A DNA stretch of 64,000 nt from Anisus vortex (GCA_949126835.1 OX421498.1:36427306-36491305), one strand, 5' to 3'. Positions 45,723-57,957 are shown, counted from the first letter of the stretch. The notes: generated by a model from the sequence alone, not told the origin. Program-made: numbers and translations.

Positions 45723-46178
45723 AGTTCAAACAACAAGGTCTATAGCATGGTGGTTTCTAGGTCTGTCTCTTTTCCATACAATTTGGTGTTGGTGGAGGTC
45801 ATCTGAGGCCAGAACATGTTGCGAGCTGTTTCATAAAGAAGGCCGGCTTCCGGAGACATCGCACATGGGCAATCTTCACTGCAATGTCTAGTCTTTGTTA
45901 AATATGTTCTTTTAATCTGTTAAGCTCAGTTTAAAAATTACGGTATTTTTGGGCCTGTTTTCAAAGGTTACCATAATTTATTACGAATCATCTTGCATGC
46001 CTTGCGTGGGTTTTTAACCTTTTTTTTGGTCTTAATCTTTTTTCTTTTATGAATTTTTTTTCGTCTTCCGTGGAGACGTTGTTTGTGGTCCTTTGCTGTC
46101 AGATTTTGAAAATTGATCACCTATCTTAATTCCTATTTGTTCCATTTCCACTTGGTGTCCACTGTACTATTGTTTCCT
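45723..46178. other. Stretch without a recognised feature
   Basis: T-rich in the last 200 bases before the 50-bp array. No gene seen. Confidence 0.3.
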
Positions 46179-48538
46179 GTGTGTTTTTACTAAGTTAGTG
46201 AAGGGCTGTTCTTAGTGGAATAAGTCGTGTGTGTTTTGACTAAGTTAGTGAAGGGCTGTTCTTAGTGGAATAAGTCGTGTGGGTTTTGACTACGTTAGTG
46301 AAGAGCTGTGCTTAGTGGAATAGGTCGTGTGGGTTTTGACTAAGTTAGTGAAAGGCTGTTCTTAGTTGAATAAGTCGTGTGTGTTTTGACTAAGTTAGTG
46401 AAGGGCTGTTCTTAGTTGAATAAGTCGTGTGTGTTTTTACTAAGTTAGTGAAGGGCTGTTCTTAGTTTAATAAGTCGTGTGTATTTTGACTGAGTTAGTG
46501 AAGGGCTGTTCTTAGTTGAATAAGTCGTGTGTGTTTTTACTAAGTTAGTGAAGGGCTGTTCTTAGTTGAATAAGTCGTGTGTGTTTTTACTAAGTTAGTG
46601 AAGGGCTGTTCTTAGTTGAATAAGTCGTGTGTCTTTTTACTAAGTTAGTGAAGGGCTGTTCTTAGTGGAATAAGTCGTGTGGGTTTTGACTAAGTTAGTA
46701 AAGGGCTGTTCTTAGTTGAATAAGTCGTGTGTGTTTTGACTAAGTTAGTGAAGGGCTGTTCTTAGTGGAATAAGTCGTGTGGGTTTTGACTACGTTAGTG
46801 AAGGGCTGTGCTTAGTGGAATAGGTCGTGTGGGTTTTGACTAAGTTAGTGAAGGGCTGTTCTTAGTTGAATAAGTCGTGTGTGTTTTGACTAAGTTAGTG
46901 AAGGGCTGTTCTTAGTTGAATAAGTCGTGTGGGTTTTGACTAAGTTAGTGAAGGGCTGTTCTTAGTTGAATAAGTCGTGTGTATTTTGACTAAGTTAGTG
47001 AAGGGCTGTTCTTAGTTGAATAAGTCGTGTGTGTTTTGACTAAGTTAGTGAAGGGCTGTTCTTAGTTGAATAAGTCGTGTGTGTTTTTACTAAGTTAGTG
47101 AAGGGCTGTTCTTAGTTGAATAAGTCGTGTGTGTTTTTACTAAGTTAGTGAAGGGCTGTTCTTAGTGGAATAAGTCGTGTGGGTTTTGACTAAGTTAGTG
47201 AAGGGCTGTTCTTAGTTGAATAAGTCGTGTGTGTTTTGACTAAGTTAGTGAAGGGCTGTTCTTAGTTGAATAAGTCGTGTGTGTTTTTACTAAGTTAGTG
47301 AAGGGCTGTTCTTAGTTGAATAAGTCGTGTGTGTTTTTACTAAGTTAGTGAAGGGCTGTTCTTAGTTGAATAAGTCGTGTGTATTTTGACTAAGTTAGTG
47401 AAGGGCTGTTCTTAGTTGAATAAGTCGTGTGTGTTTTGACTAAGTTAGTGAAGGGCTGTTCTTAGTTGAATAAGTCGTGTGTGTTTTGACTAAGTTAGTG
47501 AAGGGCTGTTCTTAGTTGAATAAGTCGTGTGTGTTTTTACTAAGTTAGTGAAGGGCTGTTCTTAGTTGAATAAGTCGTGTGTGTTTTTACTAAGTTAGTG
47601 AAGGGCTGTTCTTAGTTGAATAAGTCGTGTGTGTTTTTACTAAGTTAGTGAAGGGCTGTTCTTAGTTGAATAAGTCGTGTGTGTTTTTACTAAGTTAGTG
47701 AAGGGCTGTTCTTAGTTGAATAAGTCGTGTGGGTTTTGACTAAGTTAGTGAAGGGCTGTTCTTAGTTGAATAAGTCGTGTGTGTTTTGACTAAGTTAGTG
47801 AAGGGCTGTTCTTAGTTGAATAAGTCGTGTGTGTTTTTACTAAGTTAGTGAAGGGCTGTTCTTAGTTGAATAAGTCGTGTGTGTTTTTACTAAGTTAGTG
47901 AAGGGCTGTTCTTAGTTAAATAAGTCGTGTGTGTTTTTACTAAGTTAGTGAAGGGCTGTTCTTAGTTGAATAAGTCGTGTGTGTTTTTACTAAGTTAGTG
48001 AAGGGCTGTTCTTAGTTGAATAAGTCGTGTGTGTTTTTACTAAGTTAGTGAAGGGCTGTTCTTAGTTGAATAAGTCGTGTGTGTTTTGACTAAGTTAGTG
48101 AAGGGCTGTTCTTAGATGAATAAGTTGTGTGTGTTTTGACTAAGTTAGTGAAGGGCTGTTCTTAGTTGAATAAGTCGTGTGTGTTTTGACTAAGTTAGTG
48201 AAGGGCTGTTCTTAGTTGAATAAGTCGTGTGTGTTTTTACTAAGTTAGTGAAGGGCTGTTCTTAGTTGAATAAGTCGTGTGTGTTTTGACTAAGTTATTG
48301 AAGGGCTGTTCTTAGTTGAATAAGTCGTGTGTGTTTTTACTAAGTTAGTGAAGGGCTGTTCTTAGTTGAATAAGTCGTGTGTGTTTTTACTAAGTTATTG
48401 AAGGGCTGTTCTTAGTTGAATAAGTCGTGTGTGTTTTTACTAAGTTAGTGAAGGGCTGTTCTTAGTTGAATAAGTCGTGTGTGTTTTTACTAAGTTAGTG
48501 ACGGGCTGTTCTTAGTGGAATAAGTCGTGTGTGTTTTG
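46179..48538. repeat. 50-bp minisatellite, about 47 copies
   Basis: The unit is GTGTGTTTTTACTAAGTTAG then TGAAGGGCTGTTCTTAGTTG and AATAAGTCGT. Main variants are TTTTGAC/TTTTTAC, GTGT/GGGT and AGTTGAA/AGTGGAA. A rare variant cluster (TACGTTAGTG, GGGCTGTG or GAGCTGTG, AATAGGTCGT) at about 46261-46340 recurs at 46761-46840, exactly 500 bp later, indicating a 10-unit block duplication. No deletions disturb the 50-bp register. Confidence 0.95.
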
Positions 48539-48691
48539 GTTTTATCCTGGAGAGATTTAAAGACACGGTGGGGACTGAGGCACAGATTTTGTTGTTTGCA
48601 AGGAGGAATCCTCTCCCTAAGGACCATAGCTATCAGAGAACTATCTGGTGTCACTGTCCCACGTGGTTTTTTAACACTAGCGTCAGCTTAA

Positions 48692-48902
48692 GAACTGACG
48701 AAAACTGAAGCAGTTGACGAAAACCAAAGCAGTTGACGAACACCGATGCAGTTGACGAAAACCGAAGCAGTTGACGAAAATCAAAGCAGTTGACAAAAAC
48801 CGAAGCAGTTGACGAAAACCAAAGCAGTTGACGAAAACCGAAGAAGTAGACGAAAACCAAAGCAGTTAACGAAAACCAAAGCAGTTGACGAAAACCGAAG
48901 CC
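48692..48902. repeat. 19-bp minisatellite, about 11 copies
   Basis: Unit AAGCAGTTGACGAAAACC(A/G) with substitutions. It sits between the 50-bp and 15-bp arrays. Minus-strand Phe-Val-Asn-rich frame is an artefact. Confidence 0.9.
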
Positions 48903-48954
48903 AACAGAAAGAAAACAAAAACAGAGATTTGACTGTATATAAAAACTATTGAAA

Positions 48955-51713
48955 TTCATCTACTATATATTCATCCACTATATATTCATCCACTATATAT
49001 TCATCCACTATATATTCATCCACTATATATTCATCCACTATATATTTATCCACTATATATTCATCCACTATATATTCATCCACTATATATTCATCCACTA
49101 TATATTCATCCACTATATATTCATCCACTATATATTCATCCACTATATATCCATCCACTATATATTCATCCATTATATATTCATCCACTATATATTCATC
49201 CACTATATATTCATCCACTATATATTCATCCACTATCTATCCATCCACTATATATTTATTCACTATATATTCATCCACTATATATTTATCCACTATATAT
49301 CCATCTACTATATATTCATCCACTATATATTCATCCACTATATATTCATCCACTATATATTCATCCACTATATATTCATCCACTATATATTCATCCACTA
49401 TATATTCATACACTATATATTCATCCACTATATATTCATCCACTATATATTCATCCACTATATATTCATCCACTATATATTCATCCACTATATATTCATC
49501 CACTATATATTCATCCACTATATATTCATACACTATATATTCATCCACTATATATCCATCCACTATATATTTATCCACTATATATTCATCCACTATATAT
49601 TTATCCACTATATATCCATCCACTATATATTCATCCACTATATATTCATCCACTATATATTCATCCACTATATATTCATCCACTATATATTCATCCACTA
49701 TATATTCATCCACTATATATTCATCCACTATATATTGATCCACTATATATTCATCCACTATATATTGATCCACTATATATTCATCCACTATATATTCATC
49801 CTATATATTTATCCACTATATATTCATCCACTATATATCCATCCACTATATATTCATCCACTATATATCCATCTACTTTATATTCATCCACTATATATTC
49901 ATCCACTATATATTCATCCACTATTTATTCATCCACTATATATTCATCCACTATATATCCATCTACTTTATATTCATCCACTATATATTCATCCACTATA
50001 TATTCATCCACTATATATCCATCCACTATATATTCATCCACTATATATCCATCTACTTTATATTCATCCACTATATATCCATCTACTTTATATTCATCCA
50101 CTATATATTCATCCACTATATATTCATCCACTATATATCCATCCACTATATATTCATCCACTATATATCCATCTACTTTATATTCATCCACTATATATTC
50201 ATCCACTATATATTCATCCACTATATATTCATCCACTATATATCCATCTACTATATATTCATCCACTATATATTCATCCACTATATATTCATCCACTATA
50301 TATCCATCTACTATATATTCATCCACTATATATTCATCCACTATATATTCATCCACTATATATTCATCCACCATATATTCATCCACTATATATTCATCCA
50401 CTATATATTCATCCACTATATATCCATCTACTATATATTCATCCACTATATATTCATCCACTATATATTCATCCACTATATATTCATCCACTATATATTC
50501 ATCCACTATATATTCATCCACTATATATTCATCCACTATATATTCATCCACTATATATCCATCTACTATATATTCATCCACTATATATCCATCTACTATA
50601 TATTCATCCACTATATATTCATCCACTATATATTCATCCACTATATATCCATCTACTATATATTCATCCACTATATATTCATCCACTATATATTCATCCA
50701 CTATATATTCATCCACTATATATTCATCCACTATATATTCATCCACTATATATTCATCCACTATATATTCATCCACTATATATCCATCTACTATATATTC
50801 ATCCACTATATATCCATCTACTATATATTCATCCACTATATATTCATCCACTATATATTCATCCACTATATATCCATCTACTATATATTCATCCACTATA
50901 TATTCATCCACTATATATTCATCCACTATATATTCATCCACTATATATTCATCCACTATATATCCATCTACTATATATTCATCCACTATATATCCATCTA
51001 CTATATATTCATCCACTATATATTCATCCACTATATATTCATCCACTATATATCCATCTACTATATATTCATCCACTATATATTCATCCACTATATATTC
51101 ATCCACTATATATTCATCCACTATATATCCATCTACTTTATATTCATCCACTATATATTCATCCACTATATATTCATCCACTATATATTCATCCACTATA
51201 TATCCATCTACTATATATTCATCCACTATATATTCATCCACTATATATTCATCCACTATATATCCATCTACTATATATTCATCCACTATATATTCATCCA
51301 CTATATATTCATCCACTATATATTCATCCACTATATATTCATCCACTATATATTCATCCACTATATATTCATCCACTATATATCCATCTACTATATATTC
51401 ATCCACTATATATTCATCCACTATATATTCATCCACTATATATTCATCCACTATATATTCATCCACTATATATTCATCCACTATATATTCATCCACTATA
51501 TATTCATCCACTATATATCCATCTACTATATATTCATCCACTATATATCCATCTACTATATATTCATCCACTATATATTCATCCACTATATATTCATCCA
51601 CTATATATCCATCTACTATATATTCATCCACTATATATTCATCCACTATATATTCATCCACTATATATTCATCCACTATATATTCATCCACTATATATCC
51701 ATCTACTATATAT
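48955..51713. repeat. 15-bp satellite, about 184 copies, open in several frames on both strands
   Basis: The unit is CACTATATATTCATC. A 2-bp loss near 49800 shifts the register. Before it units are mostly uniform; after it a CCATCTA variant appears in patterned positions. The unit lacks stops in at least one frame per strand, so the plus strand is open for 923 codons (48949-51720, IHYIF then IHPLY repeats) and the minus strand for 643 and 183 codons (DEYIV repeats). No gene start context, splice site or non-repeat domain accompanies these frames, so they are not called as genes. Confidence 0.95.
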
Positions 51714-52354
51714 TGCTTAAGTGCTACAACATGTATAGGTAATGAAAAAAAATATTTTCGGGTGACAAAGTCGCAATATAAAATAACAGGGACATAAAAA
51801 AAAGAAAGACAAATTTGGTAAACATTGGTAAAGCAAAAGCATACACGGTGATACACCTCTTATCTTGGTTATCTTGGATAGTTTACTTCTCACGTGCATA
51901 GGTGATACACGAAAGACTGTTTAAGATAATAATATAATCGGACAGTATTTTGACTTGTGTAAAGTATATTCTTGTACCTCATTGTGTGGAACTATATATA
52001 AAGAAGATCTTTTCAATCTACCGGATTACATTATATATTTAGCTTGTTGTTGTTTTTAATGGAAATTTGATTTTAAGGACAATTCCATTTAGTTCAAGAC
52101 ATTGCCATTTTTTTTCGTCTAGGCTATTTCTGGGTGTAATTGAGTTTCAACGGTGACACAAATATGGCGACGGATGTGCCCCATAAATAATATAGAATTA
52201 AATATGTATCATCTCTCTCCTACTCTTACCCTCTCTCTCTTTACGTCTCTCTCACTCTCTCTCTCTCTCTCTTTTTCTCTCTCTTTCTCTCTCTCTCTTT
52301 CTATCATAGGCATAACCATGGAAATTGTGGAGGTTTACTTTTAACCACCCATTC
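51714..52354. other. Stretch without a gene; CT tract
   Basis: A CT-rich tract runs from about 52212 to 52300. CATAGGCATAACCATGG near 52306 resembles hAT MITE ends but has no partner. Confidence 0.35.
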
Positions 52355-52930
52355 TATTTTGAAAACTGAGAAGGCCGTCAAGCTACGTCAGTCTAATGTA
52401 TCCATAGACTCTGAAGGCTATAGGCCGGTCACTTTAGCTTTCCCCTACAGGATTACACCGACAAGATGGCCCTTGAAAACATTGGATCGCATCCAGATCA
52501 AAGCGATACGCTTTATATGCAGCACTTTTCGAACGTCCCAGGTGACCGCGGCTGAGGTGATGGTCAACATACCACCCCTTCAGCTAAGGACATACTAGCG
52601 CTATAAAAGACTCGAGAAAAGCCTCCCAACCAGAGTCCTAGTAGACACATGGAAAGGTAGGCAGAGAACAATGATGTAGTCCTTTATGCATAACGCGACG
52701 AGGGTGGCGTCTGAAATCAACATACCCGAGACAAGACTACTCGTCCAAAGGTTCTCGAGTTTCTTTCCGGGAAACACACAATCGCTCCCCGAAATACGGA
52801 CAAAGCTGAAGGACACCTCAGTCAGCAAATTGTCCAAACCAGAAGTACTACAAAAATGGAGCGCTGGACTCGATAAACGACCCCGCACCTGTCCTGGGGC
52901 AGTCCACGCCTACACCGTCTGGTCGGCAAA
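52355..52930 (+). pseudogene. Dead LINE (Jockey/I-type) ORF2 fragment
   Basis: KTLDRIQIKAIRFICSTFRT then SQVTAAEVMVNIPPLQLR matches the region after the reverse-transcriptase palm in Jockey/I-type LINEs (..LDRIQNKALRLI-GAF-T-P..AL-VE-GIPPL-LR; family knowledge). After stops, KRLEKSLPTRVLVDTW and NIPETRLLVQRFSSFFPG continue to about 52900. Catalytic domains upstream are absent. GC-rich compared with its surroundings. Confidence 0.7.
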
Positions 52931-52964
52931 TGTAGATACCGGTACAGCCGGTTATTTTATTTTT

Positions 52965-53052
52965 TTATTTGGACCTCGAGTGTGTAGTTGGCCCTCGAGC
53001 TGCTGTTTGATAGTTTATGCGGCCCATGGGGTGAAAAGTTTGGAGACCCTTG
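52965..53052 (-). mobile_element. Isolated hAT MITE terminus
   Basis: The inverse reads CAAGGGTCTCCAAACTTTTC then ACCCCATGGGCCGCATAAAC and CTCGAGGGCCAACTAC, the familiar CAGGGGTCTCAAA-GGCCCGC start of animal hAT MITEs (family knowledge). The other end is missing. It abuts the LINE fragment. Confidence 0.5.
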
Positions 53053-53138
53053 AGTTAGTCAATCAATATACAGTCAAACTGTTCAATAGAATTCAGCAGC
53101 TTTATTTGTCTCTTTGGCTTTATCATTAATTATTTAAT

Positions 53139-53316
53139 AATTGTCTCTCTCTCGCACAAGTTCTCTTTCCGTCTTCCTCTTTCTCGTTTTCTCTCTCTCT
53201 CTCTCTCTTTCTCTATCTCTTTGACATCACCCTCATTCTCTCCGACTTTCTCTTTTTATTTATTTCTATCTCTTCTAACCCTCTTTCTATATTAACTCTG
53301 TTTTCTTTCTTTCTAT

Positions 53317-53354
<38 letters not shown>
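53139..53354. repeat. CT-rich microsatellite tracts
   Basis: Alternating CT, CTTT and TCTC runs, the purest at 53322-53354. Confidence 0.85.
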
Positions 53355-53355
<1 letters not shown>

Positions 53356-53531
53356 CCTTACTTTATTTTCTCACATCAAGTTAATTGGACCATAATTATG
53401 TGTCCCGCGTCTCGTTACTGGTTCTCTCGTGATGTAACTGTGGCAATAGTGAAGTGCAGGAGGTGAGATCGAGGGCCAGTTGAGTGTGTATATATGTATA
53501 TTATTAATATGTATGTTATATAATATACAAT

Positions 53532-53537
<6 letters not shown>

Positions 53538-53575
<38 letters not shown>
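53538..53575. repeat. (TA)n microsatellite
   Basis: An uninterrupted TA run of about 38 bp. Confidence 0.9.
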
Positions 53576-53577
<2 letters not shown>

Positions 53578-53705
53578 AAACCTAAGTGAATGAAGAAACT
53601 CACAGGCGCAAATGCGTATGTGTATGTGTGTGCTATGTGTATGTAAGTGGTTATTATGTTCTTTCTGTGCGTGTGTTTCTGCCATTAGTTTCACGAAAAT
53701 GTGGA

Positions 53706-55112
53706 TACGCCTTTGAACACAACTGTTCCGTAGGTTTGTCCACGCCTTTGAACACAACTGTTCCGTAGGTTTGTCTACGCCTTTGAACACAACTGTTCCG
53801 TAGGTTTGTCTACGCCTTTGAACACAACTGTTCCGTAGGTTTGTCTACGCCTTTGAACACAACTGTTCCGTAGGTTTGTCTACGCCTTTGAACACAACTG
53901 TTCCGTAGGTTTGTCTACGCCTTTGAACACTACTGTTCCGTAGGTTTGTCTACGCCTTTGAACACAACTGTTCCGTAGGTTTGTCTACGCCTTTGAACAC
54001 AACTGTTCCATAGGTGTGTCCACGCCTTTGAACACAACTGTTCCGTAGGTTTGTCTACGCCTTTGAACACAACTGTTCCGTAGGTTTGTCTACGTCTTTG
54101 AACACAACTGTTCCGTAGGTTTGTCTACGCCTTTGAACACTACTGTTCCGTAGGTTTGTCTACGCCTTTGAACACTACTGTTCCGTAGGTTTGACTACGC
54201 CTTTGAACACAACTATTCCGTAGGTTTGTCTACGCCTTTGAACACAACTGTTCCGTAGGTTTGTCTACGCCTTTGAACACAACTGTTCCGTAGGTTTGTC
54301 TACGTCTTTGAACATAACTGTTCCGTAGGTTTGTCTACGCCTTTGAACACTACTGTTCCGTAGGTTTGTCTACGCCTTTGAACACAACTGTTCCATAGGT
54401 TTGTCTACGTCTTTGAACATAACTGTTCCGTAGGTTTGTCTACGCCTTTGAACATAACTATTCCGTAGGTTTGACTACGCCTTTGAACACAACTATTCCG
54501 TAGGTTTGTCTACGCCTTTGAACACAACTGTTCCGTAGGTTTGTCTACGTCTTTGAACATAACTGTTCCGTAGGTTTGTCTACGCCTTTGAACACTACTG
54601 TTCCGTAGGTTTGTCTACGCCTTTGAACACAACTGTTCCATAGGTTTGTCTACGTCTTTGAACATAACTGTTCCGTAGGTTTGTCTACGCCTTTGAACAC
54701 TACTGTTCCGTAGGTTTGTCTACGCCTTTGAACATAACTATTCCGTAGGTTTGACTACGCCTTTGAACACAACTATTCCGTAGGTTTGTCTACGCCTTTG
54801 AACACAACTGTTCCGTAGGTTTGTCCACGCCTTTGAACACTACTGTTCCGTAGGTTTGTCTACGCCTTTGAACACAACTATTCCGTAGGTTTGTCTACGC
54901 CTTTGAACACAACTGTTCCGTAGGTTTGTCTACGCCTTTGAACACAACTGTTCCGTAGGTTTGTCCACGCCTTTGAACACTACTGTTCCGTAGGTTTGTC
55001 CACGCCTTTGAACACTACTGTTCCGTAGGTTTGTCCACGCCTTTGAACACTACTGTTCCGTAGGTTTGTCTACGCCTTTGAACACTACTGTTCCGTAGGT
55101 TTGTCCACGCCT
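53706..55112. repeat. 35-bp minisatellite, about 40 copies, with 280-bp higher-order repeat
   Basis: The unit is CCTTTGAACACAACTGTTCC then GTAGGTTTGTCTACG. The variant TTGACTACGC starts at 54191, 54471 and 54751, exactly 280 bp (8 units) apart, with accompanying variants AACTATTCC and TACGTCTTTGAACATAAC also in register. It ends where a SINE-A copy begins. Confidence 0.95.
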
Positions 55113-55125
55113 CAGAAAGAGAATT

Positions 55126-55318
55126 AGGGGCACGGGGGCCGAGGCAGCGCGTTCGGTTGGCGTACCGAAGGATTTTTTTCCCTGGAATGGAGGGTGTCCA
55201 TGAACGAGTACGGAACATTAAAAGGGTAAAGTAAAGGCGACTGGGCATTGTGCTGGCCACACAACCCCTTATTATGCCGTGGCCACAGAAACTGGTGAAC
55301 GCTGTAGTACTTTTTAAA
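55126..55318 (+). mobile_element. SINE family A, partly deleted
   Basis: GGGGCACGGGGGCCGAGGCAG, CGCGTTCGGTTGGCGTACCG, then a deletion removing the B-box, then GAATGGAGGGTGTCC, GTAAAGTAAAGGCGACTGGG, CATTGTGCTGGCCACACAAC and CAGAAACTGGTGAACGCTG. Confidence 0.7.
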
Positions 55319-56687
55319 GACATATTTGAATCAGTTCAATCTAAAATTTTCAATAATCAAGTAAGCAATAACTTTTAAAAGTTTATTTAAAGATAGCCTG
55401 TCAATGCTGGACGTCACTGTGCCATCTTATTCTATATACAAATAAAACGCTACAACATTCTAAGCTCTTTGTTTCTACCCAGTAATCAATAACTTGATGT
55501 AGCCTCCTACTGCTGCTACTAGAATTTAATATATTATTTACTTCATTTACTTTTAGCCCGAAGCAAGCGTTTTATTACTCAAGCTGCTGGTTAGGTTTCT
55601 GAATGTCTTACTGAACGAGAGAAGGTTGGAAAGATATGAACAATGTCTTATAAGAATAAATATTTTAACAAATAGAGAGAGAGAGAGAGAATATTTAGAA
55701 TATAATGAGAGTTCTTTAGTGTTTTAAAGGGATCACTTAATACGTAACCAAGTCTCCCATTATTGACCAACCGACTGAGAGATCCTTTCACTAAAAGTAC
55801 CTACCCCTTACCCCCCCCCCCTTAGAAAAAACAACAACCTACGGGCGCCCAGGAGCCCGTGTCTGTGGAGAATGGAGTAAAAAAAAGAATCAAACACAAG
55901 ACACTTGCCCTCTAATTGACTGGGATTAAGAGACTCGACATCGCCTCCTTGTAGGGATTTACCAACAACAAACATCCTTGTCCCAGAAATTAACTAATTA
56001 TTCCCTCCCTTCCCCCACACACTCACACACACACACACACACAAACACAACCTCCCACATGTAGGACCATTGATTGGTTAGAAATGTAATCAGTCCTTTT
56101 TTTTTCTCATAGCAAAGTCGTTGATTTCTTGAATAATGACTAACTGTTGTAGAAGTCTGCTCTTGGTGATTCTTCACTTCCTCAACCAGTGAACATTACA
56201 ACACTTATATAATGGAGGCATCGGGGTTTATAATAACAATAAATATTAACAAGTGTCATGCCGTTAGTTGAAAAACAAAACCCACTAGTTATGTAATATA
56301 TACTGCCAAATAAAAAAAAGAAGATTACAAAGCAAAGAAAAAATAATTTACCGGTACATAATTAGCGTTTTCCCCGATTCCCGGGTTACGAACCGGTACC
56401 GGGTCACAAAAAGAAAACTTACCGGTAGGTGGTTTGCTAAAAAAAGTATTATTAATCTTTCAATGATCATGATGTATTATTGCTAGATCTAGGGTAAAAC
56501 TGTATATTTCTTACGAAGCAGGCTTGTTGTGACTTGCGGTCATGAGAGAAAAAACAAACAATTTAGGAAACGCTGAACTACAACAATTAGTTACATTTAT
56601 TTAAACTTAAAAAATACTAAATAAAAATACACATTGGCCTACACGACCATAAATGCTGTTAAGTAACCCTTTGTTCCATGGGGTTAG
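55319..56687. other. Stretch without a gene
   Basis: Contains a short GA run (55675-55690), a C10 run (about 55812), a CA run (56024-56042), and ACCGGTA words clustered near 56350-56427. No coding frame or known repeat. Confidence 0.35.
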
Positions 56688-56795
56688 TGAAGTAGCATTT
56701 ACAAGGTTCCACGGCCACGGCATGCAAGGGGGATTGTGTGGACATAGAAATGCCCAACCTCGTTTACTTTGCACCAAATAATGACAGGTAGTAAA
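56688..56795 (-). mobile_element. SINE family A, 3' part, antisense
   Basis: The inverse shows AAAGTAAACGAGGTTGGGCA, GCCGTGGCCGTGGAACCTTG and TAAATGCTACTTCACTAAC, diverged but collinear with other SINE-A copies. Confidence 0.55.
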
Positions 56796-57134
56796 GAGAT
56801 GGGTAGTCTTAGGTCTTAGGACTCTTAGGAACCTATTTATTATTTATTTAAATTAGTTCTATGTCTTTCCGAGTGGCATTCAAGAACGGAGTGGGTTAAC
56901 TGAATTAGACGGGCAAAAAACATTTAATCACAATCTTTAGTTTAATAATTCGTTAAGCAAGAATCTCATATAATGCATCAGATTTTACTGAAACGTTTTG
57001 ATCTGCATTCAAATAAATTACGTCTATTTTAGTCAATATTATTCGGAGCTGTTGTTATAGGCTGTATGTATCCATATACTATTATGTTTATGTGCGTGTC
57101 TGCGTGTGTTAGCTTGAGTGTCTGTGAGAGTGAC
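56796..57134. other. Stretch without a recognised feature
   Basis: AT-rich, nothing recognised. Confidence 0.3.
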
Positions 57135-57345
57135 TTACCTTATCTTATAAACTTATATGCTACATCTATAAAGAAGATTATTGTGATCTACGCACAGCCG
57201 TGGTTTGAATCTATTCTAGCATTTTGATTAGTGTTTTAAATAATGTTAAGTTACTGGTTTTCCCGGATTGTTCAGGCAACCCATTCCATGACCGGATGCC
57301 ATTCGGGAAGAACGAGTACTTATATGCTAGTGGGTCATGAACTGC
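57135..57345 (-). mobile_element. LINE 3'-end fragment, longest copy
   Basis: The tail TATCTTATAAACTTATATGC then CTATAAAGAAGATTATTGTG is shared with SINE-B. It continues GCCGTGGTTTGAATCTATTC, TAGCATTTTGATTA, CCCGGATTGTTCAGGCAACC, CATTCCATGACCGGATGCCA and TTCGGGAAGAACGAGTACTT. Parallel copies lie at 35026-35118 and 45215-45385. Confidence 0.55.
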
Positions 57346-57420
57346 GTGTGTATGTGTAATGTTTGTATGCACACTTTAAAAAAAAATTCTTATAAATCTT
57401 TGAACACATCCTTGCACTTT

Positions 57421-57542
57421 CTATCTCTCTCCCTTTCTCTCTCGTCTCTCTCTCTCTCTCTCTCTCTATGTGCCTCAGGCTCGTTCTCTCATTTCTTATT
57501 TTTTCTCTTTGTATCTCTTTCACTAATTTTTCTACACTTCCA

Positions 57543-57584
<42 letters not shown>

Positions 57585-57668
57585 CCTTGTCTAATACGCA
57601 CGCGCTCTCTCCCATCTGTTTCCCTTGCTCTCTCTCTCCCTCTCTCTCTTTATCTCTCTCTCTTTCTC
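57421..57668. repeat. CT microsatellite tracts
   Basis: Three CT runs (about 57440-57468, 57545-57578 and 57628-57668) separated by CT-rich sequence. Long Ser-Leu frames are artefacts. Confidence 0.88.
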
Positions 57669-57880
57669 TTACTGTTCATTTCTCCTACTTCCCCCCCCCC
57701 CATGTATAGCGCGCCGAGCATGGTAAATTTAATAGCATGGATGCAAGCGTTATTTAATATATACATATAACCATTATCATTATCATGTATTCCTTTCAAG
57801 TTACCAAGAAATCCCAACACCTAATGGCCTTGATTGCCCAGTTAACAATCTATCATTTTATCTTTTATTTTGCATTTTAA

Positions 57881-57953
57881 CCCTTCCCGTACCGACCTAC
57901 TTCTATCTATGTTGACTTCAGTTCCGCTATATACGCGCCCGGGACTGTAAGGG
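57881..57953. mobile_element. Tiny piggyBac-like element flanked by TTAA
   Basis: TTAA-CCCTT at 57877-57885 and AAGGG-TTAA at 57949-57957 enclose 73 bp with short inverted ends (CCCTT..C / G..AAGGG). TTAA flanks with CCCTT-type ends are typical of piggyBac MITEs (family knowledge). The short size makes chance possible. Confidence 0.4.
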
Positions 57954-57957
57954 TTAA

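Noticed and set aside
46179..48538. CRISPR-like repeats of 50 bp
   Set aside because: The whole 50-bp unit repeats with point variants. There are no spacers or cas genes.
48949..51720. 923-codon open frame as a giant repetitive protein gene
   Set aside because: It is a 15-bp satellite without stops in that frame. The opposite strand is equally open. No start context, introns or unique domains.
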